Below, one piece after another: positions 1 through 7,349 of a stretch of 64,000 nucleotides of DNA (its first letter is position 1; each line of letters starts with the position of its first letter). The stretch comes from JAPLDB01 sp038206355 (GTDB taxonomy: Bacteria > Bacteroidota > Bacteroidia > AKYH767-A > 2013-40CM-41-45). The DNA lies in the NCBI GenBank assembly GCA_038206355.1, contig JBBRAY010000015.1:10597-74596 (forward strand), written 5' to 3'. The notes beneath the pieces are model-generated. The model searched no databases and had not been told where the DNA came from. It was given only the letters and a program-made list of their open reading frames with translations. The position numbers and the translations under genes are program-made.

Positions 1-2
1 TG

Positions 3-281
3 GCAGCGAAACAGGTTAAGAAATCACTTGCAGAAAACCGATACGATGAAAAATTTCTTGCTCAATATGATGAAGATGTTTACAGGTCGCTTTGGGGAGA
101 ATTAAAATTAAGTCACACACTGCAGCGCATGTCGAAATACTCCTGGTTATTTAATTACGTGGTGAACAAGGCCGGCCGTAATGAAGAATTGCGTGATACC
201 ATCACGTGCATGTTTGACGACCTCAATATCCGTGACAAGTTGCGTAGCCCGGGGTTTTATTTTAAATTGCTCAGGGATTAA
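3..281 (+). CDS. C-terminal end of a probable FAD-dependent oxidoreductase (partial)
   Basis: The window opens inside a gene. The frame starting at base 3 is open to a TAA at 279-281 and encodes about 92 residues ending KLRSPGFYFKLLRD. The basic, aromatic tail (LRSPxFYFKLL) and the preceding helical stretch recall the C-terminus of geranylgeranyl-reductase-type FAD-dependent oxidoreductases of Bacteroidota, which act on prenyl or lipid substrates. The FAD-binding N-terminus lies outside the window, so the catalytic motifs cannot be checked. The next gene begins 3 bp downstream, which suggests co-transcription. The family call rests only on the tail and is tentative. Confidence 0.5.
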   Translation, partial: AAKQVKKSLAENRYDEKFLAQYDEDVYRSLWGELKLSHTLQRMSKYSWLFNYVVNKAGRNEELRDTITCMFDDLNIRDKLRSPGFYFKLLRD

Positions 282-284
282 AAA

Positions 285-758
285 TTGATTTTTGTGAAAA
301 CCAAACATTACTTTCTGGTATTGGCATTTTCATTTGGAGTTGTTTCAGTTTCAAATGCAGCGCAGTTATTTCATTGTAAGGTGAATCAATGGAAGAACAA
401 TAAATATGACGGGCTATGGATTACATGGACTGATACGCTGAGTAAAAAAATAGAGAGCAAAGGACATTACAAAGATGGCCGTGAGACCGGGGTGTGGCGA
501 TATTACTTTGATGATGGAACTCTGAGGCGGGTGGAACGCTATTCAAAAAAGGGAATCTCCACGAAATATTTTTATCCAAACGGGAAGATTAAAAGTAAAG
601 GGAAGGCAATTCTCGATTACGAGGAGGATTTTCTTCACTATTATTATCAGGGTGATTGGATATATTATTCTGAAAGAGGAAAGGCGGTTCAGGTAATTAC
701 TTATGACCGTGGTACAGAAATTTCAAACAGGGAAATTGGCATTCCTGTAAATCACTGA
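285..758 (+). CDS. Small exported MORN-repeat protein
   Basis: 157 residues if the TTG at 285 is the start; an in-frame GTG at 294 gives a more usual signal peptide (basic MKTKHYF, then a hydrophobic stretch ending SNA-A), so the true start may be 294. The mature part carries MORN-variant repeats of the type G.W..Y...G.l...g.Y..G: GLWITW, GHYKDGRETGVWRYYFDDG, KYFYPNGKIKSKG and GDWIYY. Such beta-hairpin repeats occur in many Bacteroidota envelope proteins (YwqK-like) of unclear function. It follows the partial oxidoreductase gene by 3 bp and ends inside a strong terminator hairpin. No catalytic residues are recognisable; the role is unknown. Confidence 0.6.
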   Translation: MIFVKTKHYFLVLAFSFGVVSVSNAAQLFHCKVNQWKNNKYDGLWITWTDTLSKKIESKGHYKDGRETGVWRYYFDDGTLRRVERYSKKGISTKYFYPNGKIKSKGKAILDYEEDFLHYYYQGDWIYYSERGKAVQVITYDRGTEISNREIGIPVNH

Positions 759-782
759 TTATTTACAGGAGCATTAATTTTT
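744..782 (+). terminator. Rho-independent terminator after the MORN-repeat gene
   Basis: A perfect 9-bp inverted repeat (CCTGTAAAT at 744-752, ATTTACAGG at 761-769) encloses an 8-base loop that contains the stop codon of the upstream gene. A T-run follows at 778-782. It would separate the first transcription unit from hpt. Confidence 0.7.
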
Positions 783-838
783 GGTTCCTGAATTCTTCAT
801 TCCCCTTTCCTTTACTACATTCGCGCTCTTTAAAAATC

Positions 839-1372
839 ATGACGACAGTAAAAATTCACGATAAAGAATTTACGATTTCGATAAGCGCGAAGGATATACA
901 AAAGCGGATCGAGGAACTTGGCATTCTGTTGAGCACGGAAATGAAGGGAAAACGGCCGCTTTTTGTGGCAGTACTGAACGGAGCATTTCTATTTGCGGCT
1001 GACTTGCTTAAAAATGTTTCGTGCGAATGCGAGATCACTTTTGTGCGTGTTTCTTCTTATTCAGGAACGCAATCAACGGGTCAGGTTAGAAACCTCATCG
1101 GGCTGAATGAAAAAATTGAAGGCAGAACCATTATCATCGTTGAAGACATCATTGATACAGGTGATACGGCCATGTACCTTTTGAATGAATTGAAAAAGGA
1201 ACGTCCGGCTGAGATAAAATTTGCAAGCTTGCTGTTGAAGCCGAAAGCATTGAAGCACGATATCAAAGTGGATTACACTGGTTTTGAAGTTCCAAATGAT
1301 TTCCTGGTGGGTTTTGGACTAGATTATGATGGCCTGGGTAGAAATCTGAACGACATTTATACATTGATATAA
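839..1372 (+). CDS. hpt: Hypoxanthine phosphoribosyltransferase
   Basis: 177 residues, normal length for bacterial HPRT. The enzyme transfers the phosphoribosyl group of PRPP to hypoxanthine (often also guanine), salvaging purines as IMP/GMP in the cytosol. Visible hallmarks are the substrate loop region VLNGAFLFAADL (around 44-56), the flexible-loop SSYSGTQSTG (around 72-82) and the PRPP-binding motif VEDIIDTGDT at residues 101-110. The purine-binding tail FEVPNDFLVGFGLDYDG and RNLNDIY are also present. The ATG at 839 lies 15 bases after a -7-like element TACATTCG (816-823), a near match to the Bacteroidota consensus. adk follows 22 bp downstream, giving a nucleotide-metabolism pair seen in other Bacteroidota. 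Confidence 0.95.
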   Translation: MTTVKIHDKEFTISISAKDIQKRIEELGILLSTEMKGKRPLFVAVLNGAFLFAADLLKNVSCECEITFVRVSSYSGTQSTGQVRNLIGLNEKIEGRTIIIVEDIIDTGDTAMYLLNELKKERPAEIKFASLLLKPKALKHDIKVDYTGFEVPNDFLVGFGLDYDGLGRNLNDIYTLI

Positions 1373-1394
1373 CGAATCAAGTAAAACTATTACT

Positions 1395-1967
1395 ATGCTG
1401 AATATTGTCCTCTTTGGTCCACCCGGCGCGGGTAAGGGAACACAGTCAGAGCGGCTGATTGAGAAGTATCATCTTGTCCATTTGAGCACGGGTGATATTC
1501 TCAGAAATGAAATTACTAATGGAACTCCGCTGGGTATGGAAGCGAAGAAGCTGATGGACCAGGGAATACTTGTTCCCGATGAAGTGGTGATTGGTATGAT
1601 TGACGCGCGCATTGATGCGAACAGGAATGCAAAGGGATTTATCTTCGATGGATTCCCGCGTACCGCAGCACAGGCCAATGCACTGGATCAGTTGCTTGCG
1701 CAGAAAAATACTTCCATTACGATGATGCTTTCTCTGGAAGTGGAGAAGGAAGAACTGATCAAGCGGTTGTTGAATCGCGGCAAGGACAGTGGCAGACCTG
1801 ACGACAGCAATGAAGCAGTGATTGAAAAAAGAATTACAGAATACAATAATAAAACAGCTCCGCTCAAAGATTATTATTCAAAGCAGAATAAATTTTTCGG
1901 CATTAAAGGTGTGGGCTCCGTGGATGAGATTTTCGGATTGCTCTGCGGGCAGATAGAAAAGAAATGA
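1395..1967 (+). CDS. adk: Adenylate kinase
   Basis: 190 residues. It interconverts ATP + AMP and 2 ADP in the cytosol. The P-loop GPPGAGKGT is at residues 8-16, followed by the AMP-binding HLSTGDILR segment and FDGFPRT. The LID is the short, cysteine-free type (NRGKDSGRPDD, about 127-137), so there is no zinc-binding lid, which fits the short adenylate kinases of Bacteroidota. The gene overlaps obgE by 4 bp (ATGA), which points to translational coupling, and follows hpt by 22 bp in a likely hpt-adk-obgE operon. Confidence 0.96.
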   Translation: MLNIVLFGPPGAGKGTQSERLIEKYHLVHLSTGDILRNEITNGTPLGMEAKKLMDQGILVPDEVVIGMIDARIDANRNAKGFIFDGFPRTAAQANALDQLLAQKNTSITMMLSLEVEKEELIKRLLNRGKDSGRPDDSNEAVIEKRITEYNNKTAPLKDYYSKQNKFFGIKGVGSVDEIFGLLCGQIEKK

Positions 1968-2989
1968 GTGATAGCAACTTTGTTGATTACGTAAAGATCA
2001 TGTGCCGCAGTGGCGCGGGTGGTGCGGGTTCCATGCATTTTCACCGTGACAAGAGCACTCCCAAGGGTGGCCCTGATGGCGGCGATGGTGGAAGGGGTGG
2101 TCATATTATTCTGCGGGGTAACAAGCAACTGTGGACACTGCTCCATTTAAAATACCGTAAGCATGTCATTGCTGAGCCGGGAGGTAAAGGACTGGGTTCG
2201 AGAAAAACAGGAGCGAACGGCAAAGATGAAATTCTCGATGTTCCGCTTGGTACCATTGCAAAGCAATTTGATCCTGAAGATCCCGCCGGACATTTTCTAT
2301 TTGAAATATCTGAAGAGGGACAGGAAGTAATCATTGCACCGGGAGGAAGAGGAGGAAAGGGAAATCATTTTTTTAAATCTGCTACAATGCAGACGCCACG
2401 CTTTGCCCAGCCCGGTGAACCCGGAACAGAAGAGTGGAAAATCCTCGAATTGAAATTGCTGGCTGATGTAGGTCTTGTCGGATTTCCGAATGCCGGAAAG
2501 TCAACACTGCTTTCCGTTATCAGTGCTGCGAAACCAGAAATCGCAGACTACCCGTTCACTACGCTGGTTCCAAACCTTGGTGTTGTAGGATACCGCGGTG
2601 ACAGGTCGTTTGTAATGGCTGACATCCCTGGAATTATTGAGGGCGCACATTTAGGTAAAGGCCTCGGACACCGCTTCCTGCGCCACATTGAACGGAATTC
2701 TATTTTGCTTTTCATGATTCCATGCGATACGAAAGACATCGGCATAGAATTCAAAATACTGCTCAATGAATTGAAACAATACAATGAAGAACTCCTCAAT
2801 AAAGGCCGCGTGATTGCAATTACGAAATGCGATATGTTAGGCGATGAACTGATGAAAGAAATTCAGAAGGACGCAAAGAAAAAATTACCGAAAACTATTC
2901 CGTTGGTTTTTATTTCATCAGCATCAACTTCAGGGCTGGATGAGTTGAAGGATGTGTTGTGGAAAGAGATGAACAAGAGCAGCAAGTAG
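1964..2989 (+). CDS. obgE: Obg-family GTPase
   Basis: 341 residues. An essential GTPase acting in large-subunit ribosome maturation and stress or cell-cycle control. The N-terminal Obg fold is glycine-rich (SGAGGAGSMHFHRDK and PKGGPDGGDGGRGG at about 17-48). The G domain has G1 GFPNAGKST (173-181), G3 DIPGIIEGAH, G4 TKCD and G5 SSAS. The protein stops just after the G domain, so the C-terminal OCT domain of Firmicutes Obg is absent, as is common in Bacteroidota. The ATG sits in the ATGA overlap with adk. The TAG stop at 2987-2989 is followed at once by an intergenic repeat. Confidence 0.95.
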   Translation: MSDSNFVDYVKIMCRSGAGGAGSMHFHRDKSTPKGGPDGGDGGRGGHIILRGNKQLWTLLHLKYRKHVIAEPGGKGLGSRKTGANGKDEILDVPLGTIAKQFDPEDPAGHFLFEISEEGQEVIIAPGGRGGKGNHFFKSATMQTPRFAQPGEPGTEEWKILELKLLADVGLVGFPNAGKSTLLSVISAAKPEIADYPFTTLVPNLGVVGYRGDRSFVMADIPGIIEGAHLGKGLGHRFLRHIERNSILLFMIPCDTKDIGIEFKILLNELKQYNEELLNKGRVIAITKCDMLGDELMKEIQKDAKKKLPKTIPLVFISSASTSGLDELKDVLWKEMNKSSK

Positions 2990-2997
2990 CAGCCGGG

Positions 2998-3179
2998 AGC
3001 AGCCAGTGGGCAATTGGCAGTTGGCAAGGAACAGGCAAATGTTTAATGCAAAATGCACAATTCACAATGCACGATTTACAAAGCAGTAATGGGGATTTGA
3101 GGATTGTACTAATAGGCAAGAAGCGAGGAGCGAATAGCAGCCAGTGGGCAATAGGCAGTTGGCAAGGAACAGGCAAATG
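2998..3179. repeat. Pair of 44-bp direct repeats made of 'cagtgggcaat' words
   Basis: Copy 1 is at 2998-3041 and copy 2 at 3136-3179; they differ at one base in 44. Each is built of degenerate short words (cagtgggcaat, ggcagttggca, ggaacaggcaaatg). The spacer and the flank after copy 2 also share gcacaattcaca. The region lies between the ends of obgE (+) and the T9SS gene (-). It can be translated in frame but has no coding character. Similar word-like low-complexity tracts recur at 38976-39001 and 61743-61925. Confidence 0.8.
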
Positions 3180-3234
3180 CACAATTCACAATTCATGATG
3201 CATAATGAACAATGTAAGAGATGGGAAGTGAAAA

Positions 3235-6200
3235 TTAATTTTCGTACACGATTAATTTTCCCGAGTGAAGAGTGAAATCTTTTCCTGATAATTTAAAATA
3301 ATAAATTCCTTCGCTTAGATTTTTCCTGTCAAATACTGTTTCTGTTTTATCAGGTTTTAGTTCGAGCATTTTTCTTCCTGTGAGGTCATATACGGCGAAT
3401 GTCATATTTTCTGAATCGGTTTTTAATAAAAGAGTAGCCGACTCATTGAAAGGATTCGGATAGATCATAAAACCGGTCATTGAAAGTTCTTTAGTAATGA
3501 GAGGATCGTCAAGTATGGTATCATTAAAGCAGTTCACACAATTGAATGAATCATAAACACAGATCATATAAATTCCTGAGGGCAGATTTTCAATTGTGCT
3601 TCCATTGAGATTTCCAGTTGCCGGTATCCATGAGATTGTATATGGCGGCGTTCCTCCGGCGGAAATAAGCTGAATGCTACCGTCAGTACATCCTATACAA
3701 GAGGTATGAATAATTGTTGATGAAGAAGTAATTGCGGTTGGTGCTGTAATATGAAATGTATCAGAATAAATACATCCGTTCGCATCGGTGACCATCATCG
3801 GATAATCGCCGGCAGAAAGATTTTCAAGTCTGGCCAGGGAATCATATACCCAGTTCCCATTGAATGAATAAGGCAATGCGCCACCACATACATCAACCAG
3901 TAAGGTGCCATCGGAAGATGAGTCACAAAATAATTCATGATTTCCGGTTGCAAGTAAATGTGCGTTGATCGGCAGGTTGGATGTTGGAACAGAAACCAAT
4001 TGCAAAGCGGTACAACCGTTGGCATCAGTGGCGATTACCCTGTAAGTCCCGGCGTATAAATTAACGGCTGTGGAAGCAGTCTGCATGGCGGAATCATTCC
4101 ACTGGTATGCATATGGATTATTGCCGCCGGATGCCGTAACACTTGCTGATCCTGTATGATCACCTGCACATTGTGAAACTGCATTTACGGTCCCTACAGA
4201 GATTTTTACAGCTCCGTTCGCTGAACCAACATAAAAAGATTTTCTGAATTCGCATCCTGCAGAATCGAAAATGGAAACGTGATACATGCCTGCAAATAAA
4301 TTATTCTGATTCTGCAAATGCGGATTGTGAATGGTGTCGTCAGGAATTTCTCTCCAGTCGAAATGAAAAGGAGGATGTCCTCCTGTAAGTGTGAGCTGTA
4401 TGGCTCCGTCATTTACGTTATGACAAGTTACACTGGTGATCACGGCATTCACTGCAGGAGAATCAACAGGCAGCGTACCTACATTCATGGTTGCATAATA
4501 AGAGCATGCGCCGGCCCATACGCTTTCCACAACAGAATATTGTCCGGGCGCGACGTTGGAAATTGTTTTTGTCGTTTCTCCTGTTGACCACAAATAAGAA
4601 ACCACTGCTCCGGGATCAGGAGTGATCAATGCCTGGAGCACGCCATCATGGCTGCATGGAGAGGAAGGAGTGGTGGCAATGTTTATTGATGCTGTGTAGA
4701 TGTTAACGGGTGCAGCAGGAACTTTTATATCCCTGTATTTTGAACATCCTGAATAAGGATCGGTTGCAACCAATCTGTATGTCGTACTTGATGACCCCGG
4801 CGTAACTGTAATCTGATCAGTGATGGCTCCGGTATTCCACCGGAAAAGCATTCCTCCGTCACCATGTAAATTTACCGACGAAGCATTCGGTGCGTCAAGG
4901 TTTGCTTTTAATGTGACTGTTCCATTTCCATTGCAAAAAGCATTTGCATTGAATGAAGGCAAAGTACGGACATGAATATGAACGGTATCAGAAAAGCCAT
5001 TGCAGATTGTCCACGCCTGCACATTGCAAAAATAATTTCCATCCTGAGTAACTTTCAGCAGCTGGGCAGTAGCGCCCGGAATCGGTAAGCTATCTCTGTA
5101 CCACTGGTAGCTATTGCCGGCGCTGCATTTCAGGTAGGTATATCCTCCATGGCAAAATGATGTATCTCCGATTACTTCAATTGCAGGATGATCATCAATC
5201 CGGACGGCATATTCAGCGGTGTATGAACAACCGGAATGGTGATCATAGTAAAGCGTGAGGTGAGAAGTATAATGTCCTGAAGGAAGTGCAAGCGGTGGAA
5301 AAAGTAACGTGTCAGAAAAATCTATTGCAGGATGCCATGGCAAAGTGGATGTGGAAGGGATAAATGGATTTGAGGTGCCTGTGATCATTCCTCCCGCCTG
5401 CGGATAAACAACAGTACCATCATTGTCGCGCGTAACCCACATTTCATAATCTATTCCCGGATCTTCAGGTCCTAAATAAATAAAGGTGAGGTTCACTACA
5501 TTATTGTAGGAACAGTAAGGCCCGGCATTCTGAAGTACCAAAGGCTTTCCGCGCGGACCCACCATGTGAGAAGCGGCATACCAGATCACGCCTCCGGGTT
5601 GTAAGTTGTTTGACTCCGGACTCCAGAAAGTAGCATTGGGATGATTGCGGTAGCTATTGTAATAGTTCAGCTCGGCAGAAAAAATGGTGTTGAAGGGCGA
5701 CAATTCAAACCAGGGTCCGAGGTAATCCACGCCGCCACCGGTATTGATTCCCTCTGAATACAACAATGTATGGTAGTCTGTACTGTCACCCGTCTGAGGT
5801 TGTTCAAGAAGATTCTGCACATAGTAATTATAGATGGCACCATTGGCTGTAAGTTGTCCATATAGAATCCTGTCCACCAGCTTTGGATGCGGGTTGGTAC
5901 AGGAACTGCAAGGTGCACAATTGTCGCAGCCATCAAGAAAATTAAGGACATCCTGTAAGTTGGTGCAATAGGTGAGCGTGGCGAGATACGTTTCTATCTG
6001 AAGGGGATGGTCAGGATGATTTGCATTGTACATTTGTTTGATTGAGTTCATCGCAAACAACAACGATTGAAATGCCGGCAAATCAGAAGCACAGTTGTAC
6101 CAGAATTCAAATTCTGAATTGATATTATCGAACCGTGCACCGCATGGATTGCATGAATTAAAATCTGCCGTGCGAAGCATGTACTTCAACACTTCTGCTT

Positions 6201-6750
6201 TTTTGTATGAAGGATCACTGGCAGGAATGGCACGTTCTACAATGTTGAGCGTGGTATCAAACAATGCAGATGTCCGATGATCCTGTCGCAACCGGTAAGG
6301 TTCGGTGATCGGGTATCGTTCGTTGAATGCAGCTACGCTGTCGAAGTTATAAGCAACAGATCCGGCAGCGCCTATTTCAGTAATGCAATATTCTTCACGG
6401 GCTTTTTGCATGAAGCGGCATAAATGTTTTTCAAGTGTCTCATACATTTTTGTGTTTTCATTCCATGCAGTGAGCGTGCCTCCGAAAATTTTCTCCAGGT
6501 CATACAACTCAATATCAGTAATGTGATTTTCGGAACAATATTTAAGAAGCGCATCTTCCTTTTCAAAAATGCCGTCACGGTTGGAATCAGCAGCAAGAAT
6601 AGAAAAGTTGGGATCGTACACATTGGCGCCTTGTAGTTTTTTGGCAAAGCGATCTACATATAGGCCGCGGTGGGGATCCGATTCCGGCGGCATCTGACAA
6701 TAGGATTGTAGAAAGAGAAATAGAAAGGGGATGAGGAGGAGATTTTTCAT
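3235..6750 (-). CDS. Large T9SS-exported protein with Ig-like and SprB-like repeats
   Basis: 1171 residues. A signal peptide (about 1-18, ending QSYC-Q) precedes a unique N-terminal region with a dockerin/EF-hand-like calcium loop, D55-x-N-x-D-G...D66. This is followed by a helical cysteine-containing region with the cluster GCDNCAPCSSC near 270-285. The second half is beta-rich: an Ig/PKD-like block (IEVIGDTSFCHGGYTYL..YQWYRD) and several SprB-like repeats of the type GG.PPy.f.W, such as LTGGHPPFHFDW and SASGGNNPYAYQW. The C-terminus is a type A T9SS sorting domain (IYPNPFNESATL ... GIYYFKL), which predicts outer-membrane export and surface attachment. It is monocistronic with its own promoter at 6765-6796. 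The exact role is unknown; an adhesin or surface-layer component is likely. Confidence 0.8.
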   Translation of the reverse strand: MKNLLLIPFLFLFLQSYCQMPPESDPHRGLYVDRFAKKLQGANVYDPNFSILAADSNRDGIFEKEDALLKYCSENHITDIELYDLEKIFGGTLTAWNENTKMYETLEKHLCRFMQKAREEYCITEIGAAGSVAYNFDSVAAFNERYPITEPYRLRQDHRTSALFDTTLNIVERAIPASDPSYKKAEVLKYMLRTADFNSCNPCGARFDNINSEFEFWYNCASDLPAFQSLLFAMNSIKQMYNANHPDHPLQIETYLATLTYCTNLQDVLNFLDGCDNCAPCSSCTNPHPKLVDRILYGQLTANGAIYNYYVQNLLEQPQTGDSTDYHTLLYSEGINTGGGVDYLGPWFELSPFNTIFSAELNYYNSYRNHPNATFWSPESNNLQPGGVIWYAASHMVGPRGKPLVLQNAGPYCSYNNVVNLTFIYLGPEDPGIDYEMWVTRDNDGTVVYPQAGGMITGTSNPFIPSTSTLPWHPAIDFSDTLLFPPLALPSGHYTSHLTLYYDHHSGCSYTAEYAVRIDDHPAIEVIGDTSFCHGGYTYLKCSAGNSYQWYRDSLPIPGATAQLLKVTQDGNYFCNVQAWTICNGFSDTVHIHVRTLPSFNANAFCNGNGTVTLKANLDAPNASSVNLHGDGGMLFRWNTGAITDQITVTPGSSSTTYRLVATDPYSGCSKYRDIKVPAAPVNIYTASINIATTPSSPCSHDGVLQALITPDPGAVVSYLWSTGETTKTISNVAPGQYSVVESVWAGACSYYATMNVGTLPVDSPAVNAVITSVTCHNVNDGAIQLTLTGGHPPFHFDWREIPDDTIHNPHLQNQNNLFAGMYHVSIFDSAGCEFRKSFYVGSANGAVKISVGTVNAVSQCAGDHTGSASVTASGGNNPYAYQWNDSAMQTASTAVNLYAGTYRVIATDANGCTALQLVSVPTSNLPINAHLLATGNHELFCDSSSDGTLLVDVCGGALPYSFNGNWVYDSLARLENLSAGDYPMMVTDANGCIYSDTFHITAPTAITSSSTIIHTSCIGCTDGSIQLISAGGTPPYTISWIPATGNLNGSTIENLPSGIYMICVYDSFNCVNCFNDTILDDPLITKELSMTGFMIYPNPFNESATLLLKTDSENMTFAVYDLTGRKMLELKPDKTETVFDRKNLSEGIYYFKLSGKDFTLHSGKLIVYEN

Positions 6751-6764
6751 GGTTTATTCCTGAG

Positions 6765-6796
6765 CAAACATATTGAAATGCCGGTCATTTCGGCAA
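6765..6796 (-). promoter_or_regulatory. Bacteroidota-type promoter for the 1171-residue T9SS gene
   Basis: On the minus strand, TTG (6796-6794) is followed after 21 bases by TATGTTTG (6772-6765). This is a perfect match to TAnnTTTG at the expected spacing from a -33 TTG. The predicted start lies only a few bases upstream of the ATG at 6750. Confidence 0.6.
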
Positions 6797-7242
6797 GTCA
6801 TTTGAATATATCTACCTACAAAAAAGGTATGATGGTCAAAATTTTATGCTCCATCCACATCTGAAGTTCCGTAGGATTGCAACAAGATGCTACAAGAAGG
6901 CACAATTGAAATCCCGCCACTCTTTCAATAGCGAATTAATCAAAAGCAAAGTCAATTGACAAACTCTAAAATAAACCGCAATACGATAACCCATTTTCCT
7001 TCGTTTAGTCAACACATGGATGGCAATAAACCGAAATAAAGGGTAAGTTTGTTTCGGGTTTTATGCTGTTACCTGCAACCCTATTGGCGACCTGCTAACT
7101 TGAAACGGAGGCGCTATGAACGAACATTTTTTTTAAAACATGGACAACAACCGACACCGCTTTGAACAGACAACCAACGCTTCGTTTTTAATTTTTTTTT
7201 GCCAACGCACAAATTTTTGAATTCAATTTTTTGCCAACGTAC

Positions 7243-7312
7243 AAAACACACTTTCATTTTTTTTGCCCCCACAAAAGAACCAACGCAATAAAAAAAAATG
7301 AAAGAGTGTTTT
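7243..7312. repeat. Left island hairpin with 22-bp arms and CACAAAA..CCAACGCA loop
   Basis: The arm at 7243-7264 (aaaacacactttcatttttt plus tt) pairs with 7291-7312 at 21 of 22 positions. The 26-base loop contains CACAAAAGAACCAACGCA. A hairpin with unrelated arms but nearly the same loop lies just after the downstream gene (13607-13678). Confidence 0.75.
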
Positions 7313-7336
7313 CTCCCAACGCTTTATTTTTACCTC

Positions 7337-7344
7337 TATATTTG
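7337..7344 (+). promoter_or_regulatory. -7 promoter element for the island operon
   Basis: TATATTTG is an exact TAnnTTTG match. It ends 5 bases before the ATG at 7350, so transcription would start at or next to the start codon (leaderless or nearly so). No good -33 TTG is seen at 19-21 bases upstream, so the assignment is moderate. Confidence 0.45.
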
Positions 7345-7349
7345 TTGAT

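Larger units (their letters stand above)
6797..7349. other. AT-rich intergenic region at the left edge of the accessory island
   Basis: No convincing gene is present. From about 7090 the sequence becomes rich in A/T runs and in CCAACGC words (for example 7171, 7202, 7233, 7280). It contains the 14-mer gacaccgctttgaa (7153-7166), nearly repeated at 13768-13781, and CGGAGGCGCT (7106-7115), whose exact inverse is at 13877-13886. A large hairpin at 7243-7312 and a -7 promoter element at 7337-7344 complete it. The composition shift marks the likely left boundary of acquired DNA. Confidence 0.6.

Noticed and set aside
2959..3198. 79-codon open frame across the end of obgE and the word repeats
   Set aside because: It overlaps obgE in another frame, repeats itself through the 44-bp repeat and has no coding character.
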